DNA from: Andreprevotia lacus DSM 23236
Lineage (GTDB): Bacteria > Pseudomonadota > Gammaproteobacteria > Burkholderiales > Chitinibacteraceae
NCBI RefSeq assembly: GCF_900176275.1
Contig: NZ_FWXD01000034.1
Coordinates: forward strand, 1-36,878
Direction: 5' to 3'
Length of the DNA: 36,878 bases
The notes beneath the pieces are model-generated. The model worked only from the letters and a program-made list of their open reading frames with translations. It was not told the origin of the DNA and did not search any database. How positions within the stretch are numbered: the stretch's first letter is position 1; the number at the start of each line of letters is the position of its first letter. Made by a program: the position numbers and the translations under genes. Positions 1-6,496 of the stretch are shown here, piece after piece.

Positions 1-188
1 AGGGGTATGCCCTGAGTTTGCGCCGTCGGAAGATGATCGAAGAGGCGTTTGGTTGGATCAAGACGGTGGGTGGCTTGCGCAAAACGCGACACAAGGGGCT
101 GGAGAAGCTCTCCGGGCAGGCCTTGTTCACCTTTGCGGCCTACAACCTGACACGGTTGCTGAATCTGATGCGGCCAGCGGTGGCATAG
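1..188 (+). CDS. IS5-family transposase, C-terminal fragment
   Basis: The reading frame enters from the left edge and ends at TAG 186-188, leaving about 61 residues. The peptide has the layout of the last part of IS5-type DDE transposases: a basic stretch, then IEEAFGWIKTVGG with the catalytic Glu region, then LRKTRHKGLEK, and a C-terminal helix TFAAYNLTRLLNLM. The catalytic aspartates would lie outside the window. It is the enzyme of the insertion sequence whose right end lies near 330. The family call rests on motif recognition; the subgroup is not resolved. Confidence 0.85.
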   Translation, partial: GYALSLRRRKMIEEAFGWIKTVGGLRKTRHKGLEKLSGQALFTFAAYNLTRLLNLMRPAVA

Positions 189-334
189 GGATCAGTCCGT
201 CTGCCAGTTGGCCGTTGCAGAGGGAGGGGGTGAAATACCCGGCAAGATTGGCCTTGGCGTGCTTCCGGCGCCGAAAAAAATAAGGGGAAGAACATAATTC
301 GCAGGAAGTGGGGAGTTTCTCACCAGCCTGCTAA
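1..334 (+). mobile_element. Right end of an IS5-family insertion sequence
   Basis: The transposase tail is followed by about 140 bp of non-coding DNA. The element appears to end with CACCAGCCTG (321-330), which resembles the terminal repeats of IS5-group elements, followed by CTAA (331-334), which fits the YTAR-type 4-bp target duplication of that group. Immediately to the right, a reading frame without a start begins in mid-gene, which is what an insertion into that gene would produce. The left end and the matching target copy are outside the window, so the exact boundary is inferred. Confidence 0.65.
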
Positions 335-335
335 G

Positions 336-806
336 CCTGTTCCCCACTCAGTTACAGCTTCTGCTTCGTCCCCTGCTGTCATTGCTGCATCCGATGCTAG
401 CGGTATTTTTGGTGTGACTATTCCGCCCATTAATCCGACCTCTGCTCCGTACAAGACATTTCGTAATGGTAAGGTCGTTCCTGGTTCTGAGCGTGATCAG
501 CTGGACCCGCTCGCGGACGTTTCTGGTCGTGCTCGCCTGGCTGGATTTGTCCAGGGACACTCTGGTGCGATGGCTGGTGTTATTGAGTGGCTTGACGATA
601 CGTATCACGTCCAGCAGCAGTTTAGCTTTGCTCAGCTTGTCGATCTTGGTTTCACGATTGTGCCGCGTGCTGACGGCGTAATGCTGACTCATCCGGGCGG
701 CGCCACCGAGTTCGTTTCTGCTTGGCCTATTGATCCTGTCGGCAAAGTTGCCCAGGTGCAGAGTCAGTCCATAAACACGCGCGATCAGCGTTATGGAATA
801 CAGTGA
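336..806 (+). pseudogene. Zot-like filamentous-phage assembly protein, C-terminal remnant cut by an IS
   Basis: An open frame runs from the IS junction to TGA 804-806. It begins with a Pro/Ser/Ala-rich linker. It continues with a compact domain of about 105 residues starting at SAPYKTFRNGKVV and ending FVSAWPID. This is the pattern of the periplasmic C-terminal domain of inovirus Zot/pI proteins (basic turn, FAQLVDLGFTI, exposed Trp-Pro). The N-terminal Walker A/B ATPase part is absent because the IS sits upstream. Zot-type proteins drive filamentous virion assembly at the inner membrane, so this copy should be non-functional. The GTG at 414 could restart translation but would give only the tail. 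The call is supported by the phage genes that follow and the dif-like site. Confidence 0.55.
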
Positions 807-946
807 TGCGCCTCCTCTTGATTGTTTTGCTTCTCGCTGGCTGCGCGGGCCTTCCAGAGAAACCCGAGCTCGAACGTCGTGCTGATTTTGCTAAGTGGTT
901 CCGCTCGTTCGAAGGTACAATTACCGTAACGCGTTACGATAAATAG
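806..946 (+). CDS. Small lipoprotein (46 aa) of the inovirus remnant
   Basis: The ATG overlaps the upstream TGA (TGATG), indicating translational coupling to the Zot-like gene. The 46-residue product starts MRLLLIVLLLAGCAGL, a short type II signal sequence with an LAGC lipobox. The mature part is about 33 residues (charged, then EGTITVTRY). Tiny lipoproteins downstream of zot occur in inoviruses, but I cannot assign a function. It is too small for most gene finders. The lipobox and the overlapping start make it credible. Confidence 0.55.
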   Translation: MRLLLIVLLLAGCAGLPEKPELERRADFAKWFRSFEGTITVTRYDK

Positions 947-953
947 GTGCGCT

Positions 954-1112
954 GTGGCCAGACACAAAAACGACCAGGTTACGCTCGAGCTGCCCGGCCT
1001 ACCTGCGCGCCGTGGCCGTCCACCCACCGGCAAGGCCATGACGAACGCCCAGCGCCAGAAAGCCTACCGCGCTCGACTGAAAGCCAAACAAGCCGCATCG
1101 CCAGCAGACTAG
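954..1112 (+). CDS. Small basic conserved phage protein (52 aa)
   Basis: GTG start seven bases after the lipoprotein stop; ends at TAG 1110-1112. The product is strongly basic, with RRGRPPTGKAMTNAQRQ followed by a helix rich in Arg/Lys/Ala (YRARLKAKQ). The GRPxxGKAxTNAxRQ pattern recurs in small proteins of filamentous phages and other mobile elements; DNA or RNA binding is plausible from composition only. It follows the preceding two genes on the same strand and is probably cotranscribed with them. Confidence 0.5.
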   Translation: MARHKNDQVTLELPGLPARRGRPPTGKAMTNAQRQKAYRARLKAKQAASPAD

Positions 1113-1213
1113 GGGGCCTTTGCCCGGCCTCTGAGTCTGGCCGGCGTATTTGCCGGCTGGACGATCTTAGGCCGGCTTGGCCGAGAATCGGCCTAGCCCC
1201 GATGTATCATCAG

Positions 1214-1235
1214 CCGTAACGGGCGTCCGTTACGG
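1214..1235. repeat. Hairpin between phage genes
   Basis: CCGTAACG (1214-1221) and CGTTACGG (1228-1235) form a perfect 8-bp stem with a GGCGTC loop. A GC-rich run with several GGCCG/CGGCC partial repeats lies just upstream (1130-1200). There is no immediate T-run, so this is not a standard intrinsic terminator. It may be a replication or packaging hairpin of the single-stranded phage genome, or part of the control region of the next gene. Confidence 0.4.
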
Positions 1236-1283
1236 CGTATCAGTTTTGTGTCAGACTCCGGGCAAACACTTCCGGGGTGTCTG

Positions 1284-1829
1284 ATGCGTCTTTTCCTGTC
1301 TGTGCTTCTTTCTATGGCCATCATCTTCGGGGCCTATCAATACCGCCTCTATCAGGTGCGTAATCAGCCGGCCCAGCTTGAGGCAGTTCACCCGCCTCAA
1401 GGTGTTAAGGTGACTTATGTCGACCCTTCTCCGCTGCCTGAAACTGGACGAAACGAAGAGGTCAACATCCGGCCTCCGGCCGAAATCACTGTTCACCATT
1501 GCCGTGGTGTAGCCGGCGATACCTTCACGGATCAGCCGTGCGCCAAAGATGAGCAATCCCAGGACTACAAGCTGCACCAGCCAAACATTGCTGCCCCGGT
1601 TAAGCCGGCAACGGATCAGCGTAGCGAGTTCGTTCGAGAGGATCGGGGCGGGCAATCGCTGGTCACCCTTGATCCTGCAACGTGCCGCGAGCAAAAGGAA
1701 AAATTCCAGCGCAGTGCCCGGTTATACGGCACGCCGCAGTGGACCTCCTATGAGCAACGCAGGATCACGGAGGTTCGGCAGCGTGTCGCGGGCACTGATT
1801 GCTTTGTCTCCGGTTGGTGGCCTGCCTAG
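1284..1829 (+). CDS. Exported/anchored Cys-containing phage-associated protein, DUF4124-like motif
   Basis: The product is 181 residues if started at ATG 1284, chosen because it opens directly on a hydrophobic segment (LFLSVLLSMAIIFGAYQY). A TTG at 1248 would add 12 polar residues. After the membrane segment comes a Pro-rich linker, then HHCRGVAGDTFTDQPCAKDE, resembling the short DUF4124-type motif with two cysteines, and a C-terminal helical part with two more cysteines (TCREQ, TDCFVSGW). The protein probably faces the periplasm. Its stop overlaps the stop of the convergent regulator gene at a CTAG. Function unknown; it belongs to the inovirus remnant by position. Confidence 0.6.
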   Translation: MRLFLSVLLSMAIIFGAYQYRLYQVRNQPAQLEAVHPPQGVKVTYVDPSPLPETGRNEEVNIRPPAEITVHHCRGVAGDTFTDQPCAKDEQSQDYKLHQPNIAAPVKPATDQRSEFVREDRGGQSLVTLDPATCREQKEKFQRSARLYGTPQWTSYEQRRITEVRQRVAGTDCFVSGWWPA

Positions 1830-2281
1830 CCTCCGAATAGGTTCGCCACCATCAGCCCGACGCGCGCCTCAAGCCCGCACTGGCGCTTGTAGAACGCAAG
1901 CTGCCGCTGCAGTGATTCGATTAGATCAGCCTGCTTTTCGCACAGGGCGCGGTCGAGCCGGTAATGCTCGATGAACTCAAGCTCGTAGATGTTCGGCGCG
2001 TGTTTGAACTCACCATCAGGCGGCACAAAACGTTCCTCCACGAATCGCCAGCCACCCCAGGGGCCTAGATGATCCGGCACGCGGCCCAGTGTGCGCAGCA
2101 TCAGCAGCTGATACGCCATCCATGGCAGCGGCTCGCGGCCGGTCTGCCAGCGCTCAACTGTAGCTGGTGGCACGGCACACAGCATGCATATCTCCGACAC
2201 CGGTACGTCGTACACGCAGTGCATCAGATCGAATGAGCTGCAGGGGAATTCGGCACGGGGGAATGAGCTTCGTTTGTTCAT
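1826..2281 (-). CDS. DUF3653-type phage regulator-like protein
   Basis: The product is 151 residues, starting at ATG 2281. The N-terminal half reads like a divergent helix-turn-helix (VSEICMLCAVPPATVERWQTG). It is followed by the LGPWGGWRF signature and a PDGEF segment that I associate with DUF3653 phage proteins. The C-terminal part is a predicted helix with Leu/Gln heptads (LIESLQRQLAFYKRQC). It lies antisense to the other genes of the remnant, next to the attachment site, where inoviruses commonly keep a repressor-like gene. A role in lysogeny control is inferred from position and the HTH-like segment. Confidence 0.6.
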   Translation of the reverse strand: MNKRSSFPRAEFPCSSFDLMHCVYDVPVSEICMLCAVPPATVERWQTGREPLPWMAYQLLMLRTLGRVPDHLGPWGGWRFVEERFVPPDGEFKHAPNIYELEFIEHYRLDRALCEKQADLIESLQRQLAFYKRQCGLEARVGLMVANLFGG

Positions 2282-2299
2282 GGGCTACCCAGAAATGAA

Positions 2300-2319
2300 A
2301 AACCCGCCGAAGCGGGTTT
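2300..2319. terminator. Hairpin upstream of the DUF3653 gene
   Basis: AAACCCGC (2300-2307), loop CGAA, GCGGGTTT (2312-2319) form a perfect 8-bp stem with A-rich and T-rich flanks. It could act as an intrinsic terminator for rightward reading or as a structural element of the phage intergenic/origin region. It sits 19 bp upstream of the DUF3653 start codon. Confidence 0.5.
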
Positions 2320-2406
2320 GTGGTTTCTGTGAGACAAATCCGCATCAGCCGACAGAAGGTAGCTGCAAATTTTTAGCCCTAAGCTGGCGTGTAACAGACC
2401 AAGCCA

Positions 2407-2434
2407 ACTTAACATAATATACATTATAGGAAGT
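2407..2434 (-). other. dif-like XerCD attachment site (att) of a filamentous prophage
   Basis: On the minus strand these 28 bases have the dif layout: a XerC-side arm ending CTATAA, a central TGTATA, and a XerD-side arm TTATGTTAAGT. The central and XerD part matches the E. coli dif consensus (TTATGTTAAAT) at all but one base, while the outer XerC arm differs. It lies beside a filamentous-phage gene set, and such phages are known to integrate with host XerC/XerD at dif. It is therefore either the right phage/host junction or the chromosomal dif itself. Confidence 0.75.
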
Positions 2435-2512
2435 AACTGATTTGATTGTGTCAGGTTTGTTACGGTACTATCTTCGGCGAAATTTACCGTTCGTCTGAAA
2501 TAAAACTACAAA

Positions 2513-2884
2513 ATGCAGAAATATCACAAGTCCCGCTTTTTCGACCCCAAAACTGTATCACTCTCACAACTCGTCGCAGCAGGCCGCGCACGCGCTACCG
2601 CACTACGTCAATCGTTCGGTGTAGTCCGGGGCGCAAAGCCCGACATGGCGGATATGGAATACTGGTATCTGTTCATCGCCAGCGTCTATTTCCCGCCCGG
2701 CAGCCGGCGCAATATGCTGGCGCAGCGCGACGATGTGTGTAATCGCATCCTGCGCTTGAAGCGCGATGGTCAGTGGCCGCCCACACCGCGCGATCCCTCG
2801 TTGCTGCACCTGTTCTATACGGCGTTTCCCAGCTATCCGCAGCCGATGCCCAAAAACAGGTTTAGCCACCTGATCCGGCCATGA
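2513..2884 (+). CDS. Uncharacterised basic protein (123 aa) beside the dif-like site
   Basis: ATG 2513 to TGA 2882-2884. The product is basic and proline-rich at the end (YPQPMPKNRFSHLIRP), with no signal peptide or membrane segment. I recognise no family. It starts 78 bp right of the dif-like site, and its stop is followed at once by a strong bidirectional terminator (2887-2910), which supports it as a real transcription unit. It converges on the minus-strand membrane-protein genes. Confidence 0.5.
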   Translation: MQKYHKSRFFDPKTVSLSQLVAAGRARATALRQSFGVVRGAKPDMADMEYWYLFIASVYFPPGSRRNMLAQRDDVCNRILRLKRDGQWPPTPRDPSLLHLFYTAFPSYPQPMPKNRFSHLIRP

Positions 2885-2886
2885 AA

Positions 2887-2910
2887 AAAGCCCCGCAGTT
2901 GCGGGGCTTT
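2887..2910. terminator. Bidirectional intrinsic terminator
   Basis: AAAGCCCCGC (2887-2896), loop AGTT, GCGGGGCTTT (2901-2910): a perfect 10-bp stem with A- and T-tracts on the two sides. It sits between the convergent stops at 2884 (plus) and 2912 (minus) and can serve both. Confidence 0.85.
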
Positions 2911-2911
2911 G

Positions 2912-3136
2912 TCATATCCAGACCGGGCTGGACGTTGAGCCGGAAAACGACATGCTGTCCAGCTTCGGCCACTGGTTGGCGCCTGGCCGTACTGGCTGAA
3001 TCGTTGCATCAGGTGGCCGCGCCGGGCCGCTGCTGGTTGCCTGCCGTTTCTTCACCCAGTCATAGACCAGCATCGCAGCGACGCCGCCCGCAACCGTGAC
3101 TACCAACGCCGTCAACACACCGCCGCTACGTGCCAT
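2912..3136 (-). CDS. Small membrane protein (74 aa)
   Basis: One N-terminal membrane segment (GGVLTALVVTVAGGVAAMLVY) is followed by a basic turn (DWVKKRQ) and a Pro-rich tail. This suggests an N-out or N-in single-pass protein of the inner membrane or a phage membrane. It is the last gene of a minus-strand series with 9-12 bp gaps (170-aa, 62-aa and 74-aa products), ending at the terminator 2887-2910. No family recognised. Confidence 0.5.
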   Translation of the reverse strand: MARSGGVLTALVVTVAGGVAAMLVYDWVKKRQATSSGPARPPDATIQPVRPGANQWPKLDSMSFSGSTSSPVWI

Positions 3137-3145
3137 GCCTACCCC

Positions 3146-3334
3146 TTACTGTGCCGCTGCCGGCGCGGTTGCTTCGGGAAGAAACACACCCAGCAGAGCG
3201 GCCACCGCTGGGCCGGCCGTGCTGATGTGCGTCAGCGTGTCCGGGTTGGCATGCACCACAGCGCCGAGCGCGGCGATTGCTGCCCACGTGGACGGCTCGC
3301 GGAAACGAGCCAAAAATGCCTTGAACTTATCCAT
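3146..3334 (-). CDS. Holin-like small membrane protein (62 aa)
   Basis: The product starts with MDKFKAFLARFREPSTW, an amphipathic basic helix. Two short hydrophobic stretches follow (AAIAALGAVV and AGPAVAALLGVFL). The REPSTWAAIAAL type of opening is seen in small phage holin-like proteins. The neighbourhood (GH24 lysozyme, other small membrane proteins) fits a lysis or virion-membrane role. Holin activity is inferred, not shown. Confidence 0.5.
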   Translation of the reverse strand: MDKFKAFLARFREPSTWAAIAALGAVVHANPDTLTHISTAGPAVAALLGVFLPEATAPAAAQ

Positions 3335-3346
3335 TACTACCCCCTG

Positions 3347-3859
3347 TTATGGCCCGATCCCGAACCCTAGGTCGTCGCCTGTTGGGTACGGGTTGGCCGG
3401 TTTACTGTCCGAACTGAACAGCTTCTGAAAAAAGCCCGGCGCTGGCTTCGGCTCGATGCCGACCGCCTGCCGGTATTGATGCACTGCAGACCCGGCCAGA
3501 TTGGCCCGGACTGCGACATAGAGGCCGACCCCCGGCACGGCATCAAGCTGCACCGTGGCCGTGGACGGCATGTAGCTCATAAGGATGCTTTCCTCGACTG
3601 GGCCACCCGGACTCACGCCGGTCAGGCCGCGCACGGATTGCAGCCACTGAATTTCAGCGACGGTACGTGTCTTTGCCAGCCAATCCGACCCGGCCGCTTT
3701 GCCCGTTTCGTACAGCGCTGTTCCGGTGGCCTGCGCCACGTCCAGCGCGACTTTGCCCACGTCTGCCGCCACGCCACGCACGCCGCGCAGGTACAGGTAC
3801 AGCGCCAGTGCGCCGGCACCGTACAGCACCCACTTGGCTTGCTTGTCGCTCAATCCCAT
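3347..3859 (-). CDS. Phage-like single-pass membrane protein (170 aa)
   Basis: Starts at ATG 3859. Residues about 10-27 form a membrane segment (WVLYGAGALALYLYLRG), followed by an alanine/valine-rich helical stretch (VAADVGKVALDVAQATG). A predicted soluble domain and a Pro/Gly-rich tail follow. A membrane anchor followed by a small-residue helix is a layout I associate with structural proteins of small phages, but I cannot name a family. It is first in the minus-strand series with the 62- and 74-aa genes, and diverges from the secreted-protein gene at 3943 with 83 bp between. Confidence 0.5.
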   Translation of the reverse strand: MGLSDKQAKWVLYGAGALALYLYLRGVRGVAADVGKVALDVAQATGTALYETGKAAGSDWLAKTRTVAEIQWLQSVRGLTGVSPGGPVEESILMSYMPSTATVQLDAVPGVGLYVAVRANLAGSAVHQYRQAVGIEPKPAPGFFQKLFSSDSKPANPYPTGDDLGFGIGP

Positions 3860-3942
3860 GTTGCCCCCATCACACCCACACCGCGCCCTGCGCCGGCCGT
3901 GCTACATTCAGCAGCACGAACCACCATTTTTCGATTGCCACC

Positions 3943-4278
3943 ATGATTCGCCGCATTGCAGCCCTCTCCTTTTTTGTCCTGGCCCCAGCATTTGCCGCTG
4001 ATGCAGAAGGTCTTGACCTGCTGAAGCTCGCCAAGGACAAGCTGTCCAACTGTTCGTCCGCTTCCTGCGCGACTGTCATTGCAAAGCTCGAAGTTGAGCC
4101 CCTTGCGAAGCGCGCCGGCATGACCGAGAAGGACTTGACCAAGCTTGCCGCCACGACTCGTCGCCAGAACCCCGACAACAAGTGCGGCATGCGCGGTTGC
4201 TGGGAATACGTATATGCGGCTCGCCTTGTCGATCAGACGGAAAGCGCCCTTACTCGTACGAACCCTGAAGATAAATAG
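3943..4278 (+). CDS. Secreted protein (111 aa) with four cysteines
   Basis: ATG 3943 is preferred over upstream in-frame codons because it opens on a signal peptide (RRIAALSFFVLAPAFA, cleavage after AFA-A). The mature part has cysteines at CSSASC and CGMRGC, possibly two disulfides, and charged helices. The 3' end overlaps the convergent lysozyme gene by 29 bp. No family recognised; exported accessory protein of the phage-like cluster by position. Confidence 0.5.
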   Translation: MIRRIAALSFFVLAPAFAADAEGLDLLKLAKDKLSNCSSASCATVIAKLEVEPLAKRAGMTEKDLTKLAATTRRQNPDNKCGMRGCWEYVYAARLVDQTESALTRTNPEDK

Positions 4279-4849
4279 CCGCCTCTTTCTCCCGGCGCTT
4301 CTTCAAACCCGGATACACACTAAACGGCGCACTCGATGACTGCGCCGTTTTTATTGTCGCAGCAGCTTCAATATGCTTGCCCTGATTCACCAGCGGAATT
4401 ACCAAGCTCTTGCACAGGCCCGGCGCATTGAATGCCATGCTGACCAATGCATCAAACTGCAATTGCGTCAGCGACACATTCACCCACGAATTAACCTTGT
4501 CTTCGCCTTCGCGCTTTACATCAGCATCAAATAGCGAATTCGCTTGTTGCTCCGTTATGCTTCGAACATTTCCATACGGGTAATACGGCTCGCCCTTTTT
4601 GATCTTGTGACCATACCCGACTGTCCAATCTCCATTCCCCTTTCGGGTTTCGTAGGGGGGCAACCGGGATGAAGCCATTTTTTCCACATTTAACACATTA
4701 ACTAATTGATTTTTAATGAATTTAGGAGTGTTTTTGCTACCCAAAACTGTACATTCATCGTCGTCATCGTCGAAAAATGACAATGTCCGGGCGTGCCTTT
4801 CGAGCAGACTTCGGCGCTGTGCCCAAGGGGATACACCGGAATGAAGCAA
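4250..4849 (-). CDS. GH24 (T4-type) phage lysozyme, start uncertain
   Basis: The product is up to 199 residues. The GH24 domain is clear from RLPPYETRKGNGDWTVGYGH onward. ITEQQANSLFDADV, LTQLQFDALVSMAFN and a C-terminal GLKKRREKEAAIYLQG also match the family, which cleaves peptidoglycan. The catalytic Glu is probably the one in NVEKMASS, so translation must start upstream of that ATG. The spacing from this Glu to the GYGH block is a few residues longer than usual, so I am unsure it aligns. Residues about 1-45 are unlike the family and include an Asp run (FFDDDDDE); a start inside that stretch (GTG/TTG) is possible. The DNA at 4680-4760 is AT-rich compared with its surroundings. Confidence 0.7.
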   Translation of the reverse strand: MLHSGVSPWAQRRSLLERHARTLSFFDDDDDECTVLGSKNTPKFIKNQLVNVLNVEKMASSRLPPYETRKGNGDWTVGYGHKIKKGEPYYPYGNVRSITEQQANSLFDADVKREGEDKVNSWVNVSLTQLQFDALVSMAFNAPGLCKSLVIPLVNQGKHIEAAATIKTAQSSSAPFSVYPGLKKRREKEAAIYLQGSYE

Positions 4850-4928
4850 AAACTAGGGCATTCCGTGGCTAATCAGTTGAAATATTGAGAATTTTTCCGT
4901 GGAGGCAGCGTCAATGCATTTTGCGCTC

Positions 4929-5705
4929 TCACATCGAAATCATAAACATCGGATCAAAGTGCGTGTTTTCGGGCAAACGCCCCGGTAATTTGTAGCCTCT
5001 CGGGTTGCATAGGACCCGGCAGTCACCGATTTGATAGTCGAAACTGTCATGGGTGTGGCCATGAATCCAGAGGTCGGCTTGGCCGACGAGATCGTCCAAC
5101 CTGCTCGCGAATCCCGGCGAAAGCCAATCGCCTTGGAAGCGGCTTGCGACGCTGAGTGCGCTCGGCAAGTGATGTGTAATCACCACCTTCTTCGTCTCGC
5201 TTTCCTGAGCCAATTCATGCGCCAACCAAGTCCGCGCTTCTATGTGTAAGCGCTCACTATCCTGCGTGGTAAACAGGCGTTGTGGCCATTGTTCTTCGAT
5301 GCTGATTAGGCCACCAAAATCCGACAGCCCTCTTCCCACGTCGCGATGAGCCTGAGCGCGGCTCGATGGATCGTCTCCGTTGAGCGCAAAGTCGGTCCAT
5401 AGGGTCGTGCCGAAGAACGTAACATCATCAATGCGCACGCTTTGTCGTTCCAGCAGATGCAAATTCGGCCGGCTGGACGCGGCTTCACGCAATGCCTGTA
5501 GCACGCCGTAGTATTCTCCCCGATAGAATTCGTGGTTGCCGAGGACGTAGATCACCGGCAATCCTGGAAATTGCTCATCGATCCACGGAATAGCCTGGGT
5601 GCCAACGTGGATGTCGCCGGCGAGAATGATCACGTCTGCCCGCTGTACATCGATCTGCAACGGGGAAAACTCAAGATGCAGGTCGCTGAGGATGAGTAGG
5701 TTCAT
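4929..5705 (-). CDS. Calcineurin-like metallophosphoesterase
   Basis: 258 residues with the full metal-binding motif series of the metallophosphoesterase superfamily in order: DLH (residues 8-10), GDIH (about 30-33), GNHE (56-59), a HH pair in VVITHHLPSA, and GHTHDS near the C-terminus. It is a soluble two-metal phosphatase or phosphodiesterase; the substrate cannot be read from sequence. ATG 5705 leaves only 33 bp to the ATG of the divergent exoribonuclease-like gene, so the two promoters must overlap or lie in coding DNA. The pairing with a nuclease hints at nucleotide or RNA processing, which is inference. Confidence 0.85.
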   Translation of the reverse strand: MNLLILSDLHLEFSPLQIDVQRADVIILAGDIHVGTQAIPWIDEQFPGLPVIYVLGNHEFYRGEYYGVLQALREAASSRPNLHLLERQSVRIDDVTFFGTTLWTDFALNGDDPSSRAQAHRDVGRGLSDFGGLISIEEQWPQRLFTTQDSERLHIEARTWLAHELAQESETKKVVITHHLPSALSVASRFQGDWLSPGFASRLDDLVGQADLWIHGHTHDSFDYQIGDCRVLCNPRGYKLPGRLPENTHFDPMFMISM

Positions 5706-5738
5706 GTGCTGGGCTCAATTCAATGGAGCGATCTATCG

Positions 5739-6248
5739 ATGCTGATCTTCGTGGATACCGAGTTCACCGACTTCATTCAGTGTGAGTTGATCAGTATCGG
5801 TCTCGTGAGTGAGGACGAGCAGTATTCGTTGTACCTGGAGGTCTCTGATTTTGAGCGTGCCCTGTGCAACGCATTCGTACAGAGTGCGGTCTTGCCGCAG
5901 TTAGGCCAGTCTTCCACCGCAACGATGCCGAAGAGCGACGTTCAGGCCGCTCTGTTGACTTGGTTCGCTCGTTTGCCTAGCGAGGTCTCCTTGGCCGTTG
6001 ATTCGCAATACGACCTTGATCTGCTCCAAGACATCGTGGGTGGGCAATGGCCAACCGGTGTATCGAGCTGGGTCGATTTGCGCCCTATGGCGACGACCGC
6101 TGCGTTCAAGCAAGCTATGGCGAACTACCATAACAACCCGGCGCGCCCTTGGCACCATGCGTTGCATGACGCATATGGTCTGCGCGCCGGCTGGTTGGCT
6201 TGGCAGGCGTCAAGTGATCCCGCCGTTGATTCAGCGGCTGTGGTTTAG
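5739..6248 (+). CDS. DEDDh 3'-5' exoribonuclease-like protein (Rv2179c-type)
   Basis: ATG 5739 gives 169 residues starting MLIFVDTEFTDF, exactly where the first exonuclease motif should be. A GTG at 5706 would add 11 unrelated residues. Visible motifs: DTE (Exo I, D6 and E8), AVDSQYDLDLL (Exo II), HHALHDAYG (Exo III, H-x4-D type). The layout and length fit the Rv2179c-like 3'-5' exoribonuclease family of the RNase T superfamily. These trim RNA 3' ends; the cellular target here is unknown. The stop lies 18 bp inside the 3' end of the convergent 78-aa gene. Confidence 0.75.
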   Translation: MLIFVDTEFTDFIQCELISIGLVSEDEQYSLYLEVSDFERALCNAFVQSAVLPQLGQSSTATMPKSDVQAALLTWFARLPSEVSLAVDSQYDLDLLQDIVGGQWPTGVSSWVDLRPMATTAAFKQAMANYHNNPARPWHHALHDAYGLRAGWLAWQASSDPAVDSAAVV

Positions 6249-6467
6249 GTCGGGCGCGTCGATGCTAAAAATCGGGTACACCGATGGATCGTTCACCTTA
6301 TCCATCACCGCAGCGACCAGTTCGATGTCGTAGGGTCGCGGAAAATGGCGAGCCAGCCCAGCAGCTTCACGGCGAATACCTTCAGAGACGCCTTCGGCCG
6401 TGGCCAGCTTCTCCAGGAATTTGGCCGTGCGAAGTATCGCGGACGTTCTTTCGCTTGGTGTTGTCAT
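6231..6467 (-). CDS. BPSL0761-family small protein (78 aa)
   Basis: MTTPSERTSAILRTAKFLEK, then a helical stretch (VSEGIRREAAGLARHFPRP), matches the pattern I know from the uncharacterised BPSL0761 family, common in accessory regions of Burkholderia and relatives. It is soluble, with no catalytic motif. It overlaps the exonuclease gene tail to tail. The 217-aa membrane protein gene lies 29 bp upstream on the same strand, so the two may share a transcript. Confidence 0.65.
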   Translation of the reverse strand: MTTPSERTSAILRTAKFLEKLATAEGVSEGIRREAAGLARHFPRPYDIELVAAVMDKVNDPSVYPIFSIDAPDLNHSR

Positions 6468-6496
6468 CTAGCCCTCGTATCGTGTTGGGCAGGCTG

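Noticed and set aside
4681-4715. AT-rich segment with ATTTAACA considered as a second dif-like site bounding the lysozyme cluster
   Set aside because: Only the outer XerD half matches; the central hexamer and the other arm do not, and the segment lies in the lysozyme reading frame.
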